A DNA stretch of 64,000 nt from Alphaproteobacteria bacterium. Its GTDB lineage: Bacteria > Pseudomonadota > Alphaproteobacteria > Micropepsales > Micropepsaceae. The notes under the pieces were generated by a model. The model was not told the DNA's origin. It saw nothing but the letters and a program-made list of their open reading frames with translations, and made no database searches. A program made the translations under genes and the position numbers. The stretch lies in contig WGNJ01000013.1 of the NCBI GenBank assembly GCA_016124635.1, positions 1 to 64,000 of the forward strand, written 5' to 3'. Position 1 is the stretch's first letter; each line of letters opens with the position of its first letter. Shown one piece after another: positions 26,512 to 35,914 of this stretch.

Positions 26512-28353
26512 CTACTCCGCGACGGCGGCGGGAGGTTCCGCCTCGTCTGCGAATTGCGTGCGATAGAGCCGCGCGTATAACCCGCCGCGCGCCAGGAGCT
26601 CGCCGTGCGTGCCCTGCTCGACGACGCGCCCATGGTCGAGCACGACGATGCGATCGGCGCCGGCGACCGTCGACAGCCGGTGCGCGATGACGAGCGTCGT
26701 GCGGTCTTTCATCAAGCGGGCCAGTGCGGCCTGGACGGCGCGCTCGCTCTCGGTATCGAGAGACGAGGTGGCCTCATCAAGCAGCAGGATCGGTGCGTTG
26801 CGCAGGATGGCGCGCGCGATCGCGATGCGTTGGCGTTGCCCGCCGGACAGCCGCACGCCCGCTTCGCCGGTCACGGTGTCATAACCTTCCGGCAGCTTGA
26901 GGATGAACTCGTGCGCCGCGGCCGCGCGCGCGGCGGCTTCGATCTCGGCTTGCGTCGCGCTGGGCTTGCCGCAACCGATATTCGCGCTGATCGTATCGTC
27001 GAACATGAACGGTTCTTGGGTGACCAACGCCGTTTGATCGCGCAAGCTCGCGATGGTGACGCCGCGTAGATCCTGCCCGTCGATTTCGATCGCACCGCCC
27101 GTCACGTCGTAGAAGCGCAAGATCAAGTTCAGCGCGGTGCTCTTGCCGGCGCCTGACGGCCCGACCAGGGCGATCGTCTTCCCGGCCGGCACGTCGAACG
27201 TAACACTGTGCAAAGCGGCGTTGCTCTCGGCCGAATATTCGAACGTCACATTCGCGAACCGGATGGCGCCGTGCGGGCGCGCATCGGCGAGCACCAACGG
27301 CTTCGCATCGATCGCGTCGTTGATCTCGATCGGCGCGTCGAGCAGTTCGAAGGCGCGTGCCGCCGCCGCCGAACCGTCGCTCATCGCGGTGTAGAAACTC
27401 GAGAGATTGCGGATCGATTGATAGGACAACATCATCGCCGCAAGGAACGCCATGAAGTTGTTGATCTCCATCGTTCCGTGAATGCCCATATAGGCGCCGT
27501 AGAACACGACGGCGGCGACCCCGACGCCCGCCAGCGCCTCCGCCGACGGCGTTGCCGCCGCCCTCGCCCGTGCGCCCCTCATCAGGTGCTTCATGCGCTC
27601 GGCTAAGATGCGGGTGGCCCGCTCGATCGAGCGCTCCTCCATCCTGTAGGCCTTCACGACCCGTCGCCCGTCGAGCACTTCGGAAAGATGCGTCGCGAGG
27701 TCGCCGGTCGACATCATCGAGCGCCGTGCCGCCTTTGCGGATTTTCTGCCGAGGGTCAGCGTATAAAGCGCGACCACCGGCAGCGCCGACGTGATGATCA
27801 GGGCAAGCCGCCAATCTTCGTAGAACATGACGACGCTGAGCGCGATCAGGGTCAAGAGGTCGCGAACTGCGCCCTGCATGCCTTTTGTGACGCTCTCGCG
27901 CACCAGCGTCGCATCGTTGAGGAAGCGCGCCGCAAAATGCCCGGAGTGCATTGCGTTCAGCTGCTTCAGGTCGTAGTGCGTGACCTTGTTGAACATTGCG
28001 CCCTGAAGGTCGGTGACGACGCCCTGGCCCACGCGCGCAAGCGTGACGTTGCTGCCGTACGACACGGCCGCCTTGACGATCATGACTCCCATCAATGCGA
28101 ACGGCAGGATGAAGAGCATGGTCGCGTCTTTGTCGCGAAAGAGGCTCTTGATCACCGGATCGAGCAGGTAGGCGAGGCTGCCCTGGAGCGTCGCCTCCAT
28201 CACCATCAGGACGGCAGCCACGGCGAGGAGCACGCGGTAAGGCCACGCGAATTCGCGCGCCAGCCGTAGATACGGCCCGACCAGAATCTTTCGGGAAGGC
28301 TTTTGACCGCTCAAATCGGGGGTTGTCCGCTGGTGCTGTGCAAAAACTATCAT
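26512..28353 (-). CDS. msbA: MsbA-type lipid A / lipid exporter, ABC transporter
   Basis: A 613-aa half-transporter with an N-terminal six-helix membrane domain (about 30-330) and a C-terminal ATPase. The ATPase has Walker A VGPSGAGKST, signature VRLSGGQRQRI, Walker B ILLLDEATSSLD and H-loop VIAHRLST. Such transporters flip core-lipid A across the inner membrane; its location in the lipid A block supports this. It is 6 bp upstream of the DUF374 gene. Start at ATG 28353; an internal start is possible, as the first 25 residues are polar. Confidence 0.93.
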   Translation of the reverse strand: MIVFAQHQRTTPDLSGQKPSRKILVGPYLRLAREFAWPYRVLLAVAAVLMVMEATLQGSLAYLLDPVIKSLFRDKDATMLFILPFALMGVMIVKAAVSYGSNVTLARVGQGVVTDLQGAMFNKVTHYDLKQLNAMHSGHFAARFLNDATLVRESVTKGMQGAVRDLLTLIALSVVMFYEDWRLALIITSALPVVALYTLTLGRKSAKAARRSMMSTGDLATHLSEVLDGRRVVKAYRMEERSIERATRILAERMKHLMRGARARAAATPSAEALAGVGVAAVVFYGAYMGIHGTMEINNFMAFLAAMMLSYQSIRNLSSFYTAMSDGSAAAARAFELLDAPIEINDAIDAKPLVLADARPHGAIRFANVTFEYSAESNAALHSVTFDVPAGKTIALVGPSGAGKSTALNLILRFYDVTGGAIEIDGQDLRGVTIASLRDQTALVTQEPFMFDDTISANIGCGKPSATQAEIEAAARAAAAHEFILKLPEGYDTVTGEAGVRLSGGQRQRIAIARAILRNAPILLLDEATSSLDTESERAVQAALARLMKDRTTLVIAHRLSTVAGADRIVVLDHGRVVEQGTHGELLARGGLYARLYRTQFADEAEPPAAVAE

Positions 28354-28412
28354 GGAATCCGAGGGTTAACTACCCGACCGAAATCCCATGGTTACCCCAC
28401 GGCTTGACCAGG

Positions 28413-29252
28413 CTAACCGCCCGGTCCGTCCAGGAAATGGCGCAGGACCGGCGTGATCTGCTTCAGGCGCGAGACGATGAACAAATGCCCGCCGCCTTTG
28501 ACGATGTGCAGCTTCGCGTTCGGCATGAATGTATGGATGATGCGTCCGTTGATCAGCGGCACGATGCGGTCGCGATCGCCCATCATGATCAGCGTCGGCT
28601 TGTTGACGAACGGCAGGAACGGCAGGCTCGACCAACCCCACATCGCCATCAGCTGAAAGAGATAGCCCCGCATCGTCGGCGCCGAGATCTTCGAGACGTG
28701 CTCGTGGCTGGGCCCTGGGTCTTCGCTGTAGAGCCGCTGAAAATTTTCTTTCATGAAATTCGGATCGGTGTAGCGCTGCGGCGTCGCCATCCGCGTTAGC
28801 GCGTCGATGTTACCGGGTACCATAGTCATGCCGGACGATGTCGCCGCCAGCACCATCTTGTTGACGCGCGCGCGGTGCTGGAATGCGAATTGCTGCGCCG
28901 CGCCGCCGCCCCACGACACGCCGATCACATCGACCTTGTCGTAGCCGAGCCGCTTCAGAATCGTGCTCGCCGCATAAGCGACCCACCAGGGGCGATAAGG
29001 GATGACCGGCGAGGGCGACTTGCCGACGCCGGGCAGATCGAAGGTGATGATGTCGCGATCGGGTAGGGCGTGTGCGAGCGGCGCGATCAGCTCGAGGTTC
29101 GCGCCGATGCCGTTGAAGAACAGGATCGCCCGCTTGTCGCCGTTGCCGGGCCAAACGGCGGTGCGCAGCTTCTGCCGCCCGATCTGCTGAAACGAGATGA
29201 CGGGCTTGGCCGGCTCAGAATCATTGCCGCTCTTCGCGTTCGCTTCAGCCAT
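28413..29252 (-). CDS. phaZ: Intracellular polyhydroxyalkanoate depolymerase PhaZ (mcl-type)
   Basis: An alpha/beta-hydrolase of 279 aa resembling Pseudomonas PhaZ (TIGR02240), which mobilises medium-chain PHA granules. Characteristic segments are FFNGIGANLELIAPL, FDLPGVGKS, the nucleophile box GVSWGG (S113), VLAATSSGMTMVPG and the late GDRDRIVP and GGGHLF with the Asp and His of the triad. The ATG overlaps the phaC stop by 8 bp, so synthase and depolymerase are translated from one message. Confidence 0.88.
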   Translation of the reverse strand: MAEANAKSGNDSEPAKPVISFQQIGRQKLRTAVWPGNGDKRAILFFNGIGANLELIAPLAHALPDRDIITFDLPGVGKSPSPVIPYRPWWVAYAASTILKRLGYDKVDVIGVSWGGGAAQQFAFQHRARVNKMVLAATSSGMTMVPGNIDALTRMATPQRYTDPNFMKENFQRLYSEDPGPSHEHVSKISAPTMRGYLFQLMAMWGWSSLPFLPFVNKPTLIMMGDRDRIVPLINGRIIHTFMPNAKLHIVKGGGHLFIVSRLKQITPVLRHFLDGPGG

Positions 29253-30927
29253 GCACGTAGGTTCCTGGCGCCGGTCCGAGCGGCTTGTAGGTTGGCGTGC
29301 CGAGCTTCTTCGGTGCGGGCTTCTGCTCGCCCGATCGCTCCTGCAGCCAGGCAGCCCAAGTGTCCCACCACGAGCCCTTCGTCTCGCTCGCGCCTTGCAC
29401 CCATTCGTCGGGCGTCGGCGGCAGCGCCTTGTTGGTGAAGAAACGCGCCTTCGGATTGCCCGGCGGGTTGATGAGCGACTGGATGTGCCCGCTCGACGAC
29501 AAGATGAAGTCGATGTTCTTCGAGCCCAAAAGCTGCGTCGTGCGATAGACGGCGCGCCACGGCGTGATGTGATCTGTCACGCCCGCGACGATGAAGGTGT
29601 CGTGATCCACCTTGGACATGTCGATCTTGTGGCCCATGAACTCGACCGTGCCCGGGTTCGACATCGGATGCTTCTCGTACATGTCGAGATAATCCGAGTG
29701 CAGCTGCGCCGGCAGGTTCGTCGAATCGTTGTTCCAATAGAGAATGTCGAACGGCGGCGGATCTTCGCCGAGCAGGTAATTGTTGATCACGTAGTTCCAG
29801 ATCAGGTCGTTCGGTCTGAGCCACGCGAAGGTGCGCGACAGATCTTGGCCCGTCAGCACGCCCTTGGCCTTCGAGCGCGAGCGCGCGAACGCGATCGTAC
29901 GCGGGCTGACGAACGCGCCGATATCGGAATCTTCGCTGCGCGGGTCGAGCACGCAGACTTGGAACGTGACCGAATTGATGCGCTTGTCCTTCCGCGCCGC
30001 CAGCAGGGAGAGCATCATCGCCAGCGTAATGCCGCCCGAGCAGGCGCCTGAGACGTTGATCGACTTCTGCTTCGTGATCTTGCGGATCACGTCGCTCGCC
30101 TTGATGATTTCCTCGACGTACTTCGCAAGCCCCCAATCCGCATGCTGCTTGCCGGGGTTGCGCCACGAGATCGCGAACAGCTGAACGCCCTTCGACAGGA
30201 TGTACCGAAACATGCTCTTTTGCGGCGTCAGGTCCGAGGCGTAGTACTTGTTGATCTGCGGCGGCACGACGAGCAGCGGCTTCTCGTAGACCGTCTCCGT
30301 CGTCGGCTTGAACTGCAAAAGCTCCAGCATCTCGGTCCGGTAGACGACCTGGCCTTCGGTCGTCGCCAGATTTTCGCCGACCTTGAAGGGACGCTTGTCG
30401 ACTTGGCTCGGCATGCCGCCGTTCGTCGTCCAGTCGCTGTAGAGATTGCGCAGGCCTTTGACGATCGATTGGCCGCGCGTGTCGTACGCCTTCTTCAGCG
30501 CCATCGGGTTGCCGATCAACGTGTTCGTCGGCGCAACCGCATCGGTCAGGATGTCCAATATGAACGTCGCCCGCGTCTTGTCGTTCGGATCGAAGTCGAC
30601 ATCGTCGACCCAGTTCATCAGATTCTTCTTCAACGCCAAGAACGATTGCATGCCGCGGTTGTAGACCGGGTTCTGCGCCCAGAATTTGTCGGCGAAGCGC
30701 TTGTCCTTCGGATCCGGGACGTATTTGGATTGCCCGCGCAGGATGTTGACGAGATCGGTCCCATAGGCGCCTGCGTGCTTGGTGAAGAGCATCGGTTGCC
30801 GCAACGCCTCGATCGCCACCAACCCCAGCGCCCGCAACAGCTCCTCGCGGTTCAGGCCAACGATTGGATTGAGCGCGACCGTCGAGTGCGCCGCCTGTTC
30901 GCTGAGGGTCTCCTTGGCGTCGGTCAT
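29245..30927 (-). CDS. phaC: Polyhydroxyalkanoate synthase PhaC, class II-like
   Basis: Polymerises hydroxyacyl-CoA into PHA on granules. The 560-aa protein has the active-site Cys in GACSGG (C296), the Asp in VAGVTDHITPW and the His in SSSGHIQSLINPPGNPKARF. The GACSGG box and the last segment match the Pseudomonas class II (medium-chain) synthases, not the usual alphaproteobacterial class I enzymes. I chose the ATG at 30927, with a GGGGAGAGA Shine-Dalgarno sequence; the frame's earlier start lacks one. It begins a phaC-phaZ operon sitting between DUF4170 and msbA. Confidence 0.92.
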   Translation of the reverse strand: MTDAKETLSEQAAHSTVALNPIVGLNREELLRALGLVAIEALRQPMLFTKHAGAYGTDLVNILRGQSKYVPDPKDKRFADKFWAQNPVYNRGMQSFLALKKNLMNWVDDVDFDPNDKTRATFILDILTDAVAPTNTLIGNPMALKKAYDTRGQSIVKGLRNLYSDWTTNGGMPSQVDKRPFKVGENLATTEGQVVYRTEMLELLQFKPTTETVYEKPLLVVPPQINKYYASDLTPQKSMFRYILSKGVQLFAISWRNPGKQHADWGLAKYVEEIIKASDVIRKITKQKSINVSGACSGGITLAMMLSLLAARKDKRINSVTFQVCVLDPRSEDSDIGAFVSPRTIAFARSRSKAKGVLTGQDLSRTFAWLRPNDLIWNYVINNYLLGEDPPPFDILYWNNDSTNLPAQLHSDYLDMYEKHPMSNPGTVEFMGHKIDMSKVDHDTFIVAGVTDHITPWRAVYRTTQLLGSKNIDFILSSSGHIQSLINPPGNPKARFFTNKALPPTPDEWVQGASETKGSWWDTWAAWLQERSGEQKPAPKKLGTPTYKPLGPAPGTYVHG

Positions 30928-31027
30928 AGTTCTCTCCCCATCAGGGCGCATTTTAGGGCCGCGCCTCTTGGTTGCCGGCGATCATAGCCGCCGCCGGAGC
31001 GCTCTTGTACTGCCTACCACACCATGG

Positions 31028-31297
31028 TTAGCGCTTGGTCTTCGCGCCCCGCTTTTTCGCGGCCGTTGCGCGCTTTGGGGCGGTCTCCGGCTCGAGCAGC
31101 CGGTGCAAATGGACCACGAAATAGCGCATGTGCGCATTGTCGACGGTCGCCTGGGCCTTGGCTTTCCAGGCGTTGTACGCCGCCTTGTAGTTCGGAAAGA
31201 CGCCGACGATGTCGACCTTCGAGAGGTCGCGAAATTCGGCGCTCTTGAGGTTCTTGAGCTCACCGCCGAAGACGAGATGCAACAGCTGCTTGGTCAT
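31028..31297 (-). CDS. DUF4170 small protein
   Basis: An 89-aa protein with the DUF4170 core (LVFGGELKNLKSAEFRDLSKVDIVGVFPNYKAAYNAWKA), known from alphaproteobacteria next to lipid A genes. The YFVVHLHRLLEP motif follows, and the tail is rich in Lys, Ala and Arg, possibly nucleic-acid- or membrane-contacting. Function unknown. Third gene of the pmbA-cysQ-DUF4170 set. Confidence 0.87.
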   Translation of the reverse strand: MTKQLLHLVFGGELKNLKSAEFRDLSKVDIVGVFPNYKAAYNAWKAKAQATVDNAHMRYFVVHLHRLLEPETAPKRATAAKKRGAKTKR

Positions 31298-31309
31298 GGG
31301 TCCTTCGCG

Positions 31310-32107
31310 TTAGGGAAGCTTGATGTCGCGCGTGCGCTCGAGGATGGCCTCGTGCATAGCCGGTCCGGCGCAAATGACGCTGCGTAGGTGGGGTATCGGC
31401 TGATTGTAGCGTAGCTCGGCGCCGGTATGGCTGGTGACGAGGCCGCCGGCCTCGCGCACGATCAAGTCGCCGGCGACGATGTCCCATTCGTGTTTGGAGG
31501 AGAACGACAACATGCTGTCGAACGTGCCGCACGCGACCAGCGCCATGCGGTATGCGATCGACGCACGGTTTTCGACCGTCATCTCGGGCCACGGCCTTGG
31601 CCACGCCGGATGGCGGATCACGTCCTTCGCCACCAGCGTGCGCGCACCTTCGAGCTTCGCGGTCGAGCTGACGGAGATGGGCTTGCCGTTGAGCGTGGCG
31701 CGGGCCCCCTGGACCGCAGCGAACAACTCGTCGGTCATCGGATTGAAGATCACCGCCGCGACCGGCCGGCCGTTGTCGACGACTGCCGCGCATACCGTAA
31801 ACTCAGGTTTGTTCTTGATGAAAGCGAGCGTGCCGTCGATCGGATCGATCACGAAGACGCGTTGCTTGCTCAACCGGTTCGGATCGTCGGCCGACTCTTC
31901 CGACAACCAGCCGTAATCGTTGCGCGCGCCGAGCAGCAACTCGTGCAGTTTCAGATTCACGGCGAGGTCGACTTCGGTGACCGGATTGCCTTTCGACTTC
32001 TCCCACGTCTTGGGCTTCGAGCCGAACGCGGCTTTGGCGATCGCGCCCGCCTCGCGCGCGGCACGCGTGAGCAGATCGAGATCGGCGCTGTTCTCAGCTG
32101 CCGGCAA
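31310..32107 (-). CDS. cysQ: Inositol monophosphatase-family phosphatase, CysQ-like
   Basis: A 265-aa Mg-dependent phosphatase, probably 3'(2'),5'-bisphosphate nucleotidase. It has the metal motif LSEES, VIDPIDGTLAFIKNKPEF and KHEWDIVAGDLIVREAGG, the standard IMPase/CysQ signatures. The start is a TTG at 32107: an in-frame TGA lies two codons upstream and no ATG or GTG is available nearby. It overlaps the end of pmbA by 14 bp, so its translation likely depends on pmbA. CysQ versus inositol phosphatase activity cannot be settled. Confidence 0.88.
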   Translation of the reverse strand: MPAAENSADLDLLTRAAREAGAIAKAAFGSKPKTWEKSKGNPVTEVDLAVNLKLHELLLGARNDYGWLSEESADDPNRLSKQRVFVIDPIDGTLAFIKNKPEFTVCAAVVDNGRPVAAVIFNPMTDELFAAVQGARATLNGKPISVSSTAKLEGARTLVAKDVIRHPAWPRPWPEMTVENRASIAYRMALVACGTFDSMLSFSSKHEWDIVAGDLIVREAGGLVTSHTGAELRYNQPIPHLRSVICAGPAMHEAILERTRDIKLP

Positions 32108-33443
32108 TCGTCATCCCCTCGACCAACGTCGTCGGCGCATTCGTGCCGTATTTGAACTTCAAGTCGTTCGCCGGCGTGAGATGCATGAACATGTCTTTGA
32201 GATTGCCGGCGATCGTGATCTCGCTGACCGGATAGCTGATCTTGCCGTTCTCGATCCAAAAGCCCGCGGCACCGCGGCTGTAGTCGCCCGTGATGCCGTT
32301 GACCCCCATGCCGATCAACTCGGTGACGTAGAAGCCTTCCTTGATGCCGCTCATCAACTCGTCCGGCGTCTGCTTTCCGGGCGCCAGATAGAGGTTCGTG
32401 ACCGAGGGCGACGGCGGACCGCCCGTTCCGCGCGCCGCGTGGCCCGTCGTCTGCAGACCGAGCTGACGCGCCGAAGCCGAATCGAGCAGCCAGGTTTTCA
32501 ACTCGCCGTCTTCGATCAGTATCCACTTGCGGTTCACGACGCCTTCGCCGTCGAACGGCTTCGACCTCATGCCGCGTTTGATGTGCGGATCGTCGACGAT
32601 GTTGATGCCCGCACCGAACACCTTCTGACCCATCTTGTCTTTGAGGAAGCTCGTGCCGCGCGCGATCGAAACGCCGTTGATCGCACCGGCGAGATGGCCG
32701 ATGAGCGAATTCGCCACCTGCGGATCGTAGACAACCGGCACACTCTGGCTCTTCACCTTCCGCGGATTCAGCCGGCGCAGCGTTCGTTCCGCCGCGCTCT
32801 TACCAACCTTCACCGGATCGTCGAGATCGCTCAAGAAATGCGCGGAGGTGAAGTCGTAATCGCGCTCCATACCGGTGCCTTCACCGGCGAGCACGCTTGT
32901 CGAGATTGAGGCGCTGGTCGAGGCATAAGCGCCGGCAAAACCTTCGCTCGTGACCAGCGCGACTCCGCCTTTGCCCCACCCAGCGCTCGCACCTTCGCTG
33001 TTGGTGATGCCCGGGACTTCGAGAGCCGAGGCCTCGCAAGCGCGCGCCCATTCGACCAGGCGCTCCGACGTCGGCTCGTTGCTGTCGACGAGGTCGAGCT
33101 CAGGCCATGTCTTTGCCAGCAGCTCCCGCGGGGCCAGGCCACAATATTTGTCTTCCGGCGTTGTCTTCGCCATTGCCACAGCGCGTTCGGCGAGCGAGTC
33201 CAATGCACGAGCACTGAGGTCGTTCGATGCAACCGCCGCTTGGTGTTTGCCGATAAAGACCCGCAAGCCGAGGTCATGCGACTCCGAGCGTTCGACATCC
33301 TCGAGTTTGCCCAGACGATAGGACACGCCCATCGAAGCCGAGTTGAACACGACCGCATCCGCGGCGTCGGCGCCCAAGCGCTTTGCCTTGGCGATCAGAT
33401 CTTGCAGCAAATTCAATTGGTCGGTGCTGGTGCGGTCGGGCAT
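32094..33443 (-). CDS. pmbA: TldE/PmbA, partner of TldD metallopeptidase
   Basis: The 449-aa non-catalytic or accessory half of the TldD/TldE protease, which processes peptides such as modified microcins and the CcdA antitoxin. Family motifs include SASMGVSYRLGKLEDVERSES, VVYDPQVANSLIGHLAGAINGVSIARG, DDPHIKRGMRSKPFDGEG, TNLYLAPG and GITGDYSRGAAGFWIENG. It lacks the HExxxH motif found in its partner TldD, encoded at 59271. It begins the pmbA-cysQ-DUF4170 operon. Confidence 0.95.
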   Translation of the reverse strand: MPDRTSTDQLNLLQDLIAKAKRLGADAADAVVFNSASMGVSYRLGKLEDVERSESHDLGLRVFIGKHQAAVASNDLSARALDSLAERAVAMAKTTPEDKYCGLAPRELLAKTWPELDLVDSNEPTSERLVEWARACEASALEVPGITNSEGASAGWGKGGVALVTSEGFAGAYASTSASISTSVLAGEGTGMERDYDFTSAHFLSDLDDPVKVGKSAAERTLRRLNPRKVKSQSVPVVYDPQVANSLIGHLAGAINGVSIARGTSFLKDKMGQKVFGAGINIVDDPHIKRGMRSKPFDGEGVVNRKWILIEDGELKTWLLDSASARQLGLQTTGHAARGTGGPPSPSVTNLYLAPGKQTPDELMSGIKEGFYVTELIGMGVNGITGDYSRGAAGFWIENGKISYPVSEITIAGNLKDMFMHLTPANDLKFKYGTNAPTTLVEGMTIAGS

Positions 33444-33669
33444 GGGGAGCTTTCCGGCGGGACGTCGACTGAAGCGGGCGCGCGGTACCGGGTCAAGGCG
33501 CCCGCGCGTGCGAGTGAATTAGGCACTCTGGCCGCAAATGGCTAGCCCCGAAGGAGGGGCGAAAACCGTGGCTGAGTGGCGCGCCGGTGTCTTCTAATTC
33601 GCCGAACTTGTCGCTTCAAATACCGCGCGCGCAGGCGATTCTGCGCGAAGCACGGACCCGGAGATCGCA

Positions 33670-34230
33670 ATGTCGGAAGGCCTGGAGCTGGAATTCAATG
33701 AGAAGACCAAGCGCATCGGCATCTTGATCGCGGTCATGGCTGCGGTCTTGGCATTCTCGGAGGCGGCAGGGCAGGACGCGCAAGCCGATGCGATCCGCGA
33801 GACCGTCGAAACCTCCGACCTCTGGGCCTTCTATCAGGCCAAGACCATCCGCATGACGACATTGGAGTCGGATGCCGCAATGCTTGAGCTGCTCGCGGCG
33901 AACGCGAAGGGCGAACAGGCGCAGCAAGCCGCCGCAATCGTCAAGCAGTGGCGTGATGCGGCCAAACGATATGAGTCCGAGCCCGACAAGAAAGAAGGCC
34001 GCAAGGAACTCGCCGAACGCGCTCAGGAAAAACAAGTCGAGCGCGACCGGGCGAACGCCGTCAATCACACGTTTGATTTGACCTCAGGCGCGCTTGAGAT
34101 AGGAATCCTCCTCGCATCGACTGCGGTCGTAACCGACATCCTTGCTTTCGCCTTCGCGGGTGGCGCGTTTGGCGTGATCGGCCTCGCCCTCGCCGGCTTC
34201 GCCCTGTGGGCGCCCACCGTTTTCGGTTGA
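33670..34230 (+). CDS. DUF4337 membrane protein
   Basis: A 186-aa protein with one membrane helix near the N-terminus (IGILIAVMAAVLAFSEAAG) and two toward the C-terminus (LEIGILLASTAVVTDILAFAF and the stretch ending ALAGFALWAPTVFG). Between them is a charged helical region beginning SDLWAFYQAKTIRMT, typical of DUF4337. Function unknown. It stands alone; 226 bp separate it from divergent pmbA and 54 bp from convergent ubiD. Confidence 0.85.
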   Translation: MSEGLELEFNEKTKRIGILIAVMAAVLAFSEAAGQDAQADAIRETVETSDLWAFYQAKTIRMTTLESDAAMLELLAANAKGEQAQQAAAIVKQWRDAAKRYESEPDKKEGRKELAERAQEKQVERDRANAVNHTFDLTSGALEIGILLASTAVVTDILAFAFAGGAFGVIGLALAGFALWAPTVFG

Positions 34231-34284
34231 ATCAACCAAGAAAGGCGTCGACTAGAATACTGGTGAGCGCTGGTACAAGGAAAT

Positions 34285-35823
34285 TCACTTCCAGATCGGC
34301 TTGCCCGAACCCGGCAACCCGAGTCGCGACCACTTCTCCGTCACGCGCTCTATCACGTCCTTGTCCATCGCGATGAGACGCCCCCAGTCACGCTTGGTTT
34401 CCGGCGGTATTTTGTTTGTCGCGTCCAGCCCGATCTTGCCGCCGAGGCCCGACTCCGGCGAAGCGAAGTCGAGATAGTCGATCGGTGTATTTTCGATCAG
34501 CGTCACGTCGCGCACCGGATCCATGCGCGTCGAGATCGCCCACATCACGTCTTTCCAATTGCGGGCGTCGATATCCTCGTCCACCACGATCAGCCATTTC
34601 GTGTACATGAATTGGCGCAAGTAGGACCACGCGCCCATCATCACGCGTTTCGCATGGCCGGCATAAGCCTTGCGCATCCGGATCACGGCGATGCGATAGG
34701 AGCACCCCTCCGGCGGCAGCCAGAAATCGAAGATCTCCGGAAACTGCTGCTGCAGCAAAGGAATGAAAACCTCGTTCAGCGCTTCCCCGAGCACGCTGGG
34801 CTCGTCGGGAGGACGCCCGGTGAACGTCGATAGATAGATCGGCTCGCGCCGCATCGTGATCGCTGTGACGTTGAACACCGGGAATTGCTCGACGGAATTG
34901 TAGTAGCCGGTGTGATCGCCGTACGGCCCTTCGTCCCGGTAATCCTCGAGCGACACGAGTCCCTCGATCACGATCTCGGCTTCGGCCGGCACTTTAAGTG
35001 GGACCGTTTTGCAATCGACCAGCTCGACGCGTTGCCCCCGCAAGAGGCCGGCGAATTGATATTCACTCAAGGTGTCCGGCACCGGCGTGACCGCCGCGAG
35101 GATCGTGCCCGGATCGGCGCCGAGCACCGCGGCCGCCGGCAGCGGCTCCTGCTTCTCCTTCTTCCAGCGCGCGTGATGCTGAGCACCGCCGCGATGCTTG
35201 AGCCAGCGCATGATCGTTTGATTGCGCGCTGTCACCTGCATGCGATAGATGCCGAGATTGAAGTTGTCTTCGCGCGCGTCGCCCGGTCCCTTCGTGACGA
35301 CCAACGGCCAGGTGATCAGAGGCGCAGGCTCACCGGGCCAACAGGTCTGGATCGGCAGCGCATTCAAGTCGATGTCCGAACCCTGAAGCACAATCTCCTG
35401 GCAGGGCGCCGTGCCGAAGAAGCCACCGCCCGCCTTCGGCTTCATCGCCATAACCGTACGTGCGAGCGGCAGCAATTCGAACGCCTCGCCGAACGAGCGG
35501 GGCGGCTCTGGCTGACGCAGGAACGCGAGCATCTCGCCAACCTCGCGCAACGACCCGGCGTCACGCCGCTCCTTGCCGTCCATCGTCACGGCCATCGCAA
35601 CGCGTTTCACGGTCCCGAACAGGTTGACGAGAACGGGATGGGGAGAGGGCTTTCCGTCCGCGCGCACGGCGTTCTCGAAGATCACCGCCGGTCCGCCCTC
35701 AGCGAGCAAACGTGTCTGGATCTCCGTCATCTCGAGCACTGTGGAGACGGGCTCGCTGACGCGCACGAGTTCGCCCTCAGCTTCGAGCTTGGCGATGAAC
35801 TCGCGTAGTGACTTGTAAGGCAT
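34285..35823 (-). CDS. ubiD: UbiD-family prenylated-FMN decarboxylase
   Basis: Decarboxylates 4-hydroxy-3-polyprenylbenzoate in ubiquinone synthesis using prenylated FMN. The 512-aa protein has the UbiD series: [64 protein letters not shown], the acidic active-site region [19 protein letters not shown], and [17 protein letters not shown]. ubiA lies 5 kb away. The flavin prenyltransferase ubiX is not in the window. A related arene decarboxylase role is possible but less likely. Confidence 0.92.
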   Translation of the reverse strand: MPYKSLREFIAKLEAEGELVRVSEPVSTVLEMTEIQTRLLAEGGPAVIFENAVRADGKPSPHPVLVNLFGTVKRVAMAVTMDGKERRDAGSLREVGEMLAFLRQPEPPRSFGEAFELLPLARTVMAMKPKAGGGFFGTAPCQEIVLQGSDIDLNALPIQTCWPGEPAPLITWPLVVTKGPGDAREDNFNLGIYRMQVTARNQTIMRWLKHRGGAQHHARWKKEKQEPLPAAAVLGADPGTILAAVTPVPDTLSEYQFAGLLRGQRVELVDCKTVPLKVPAEAEIVIEGLVSLEDYRDEGPYGDHTGYYNSVEQFPVFNVTAITMRREPIYLSTFTGRPPDEPSVLGEALNEVFIPLLQQQFPEIFDFWLPPEGCSYRIAVIRMRKAYAGHAKRVMMGAWSYLRQFMYTKWLIVVDEDIDARNWKDVMWAISTRMDPVRDVTLIENTPIDYLDFASPESGLGGKIGLDATNKIPPETKRDWGRLIAMDKDVIERVTEKWSRLGLPGSGKPIWK

Positions 35824-35876
35824 CGGCGCACGTTAGCCGGTCGAGCCGTGCCCGTCATGCGCGGCAATGTCGCGAA

Positions 35877-35904
35877 CGCTCGACGGGGGATGCCCCGTTG
35901 AGCG
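35877..35904 (-). terminator. Stem-loop between the citrate synthase and ubiD genes
   Basis: Arms CGCTCGACGGGG (35877-35888) and CCCCGTTGAGCG (35893-35904) pair over 12 bp (one G-T) around a 4-nt loop. It lies just downstream of the citrate synthase stop and upstream of ubiD on the same strand. There is no T-run, so it may be a weak terminator, a processing site or an attenuating hairpin. Confidence 0.5.
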
Positions 35905-35914
35905 ACCGCTAACC

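Noticed and set aside
29087-30166. 359-aa and similar frames inside phaC-phaZ
   Set aside because: They read the same strand out of frame and lack any family motif, while phaC and phaZ are unambiguous.
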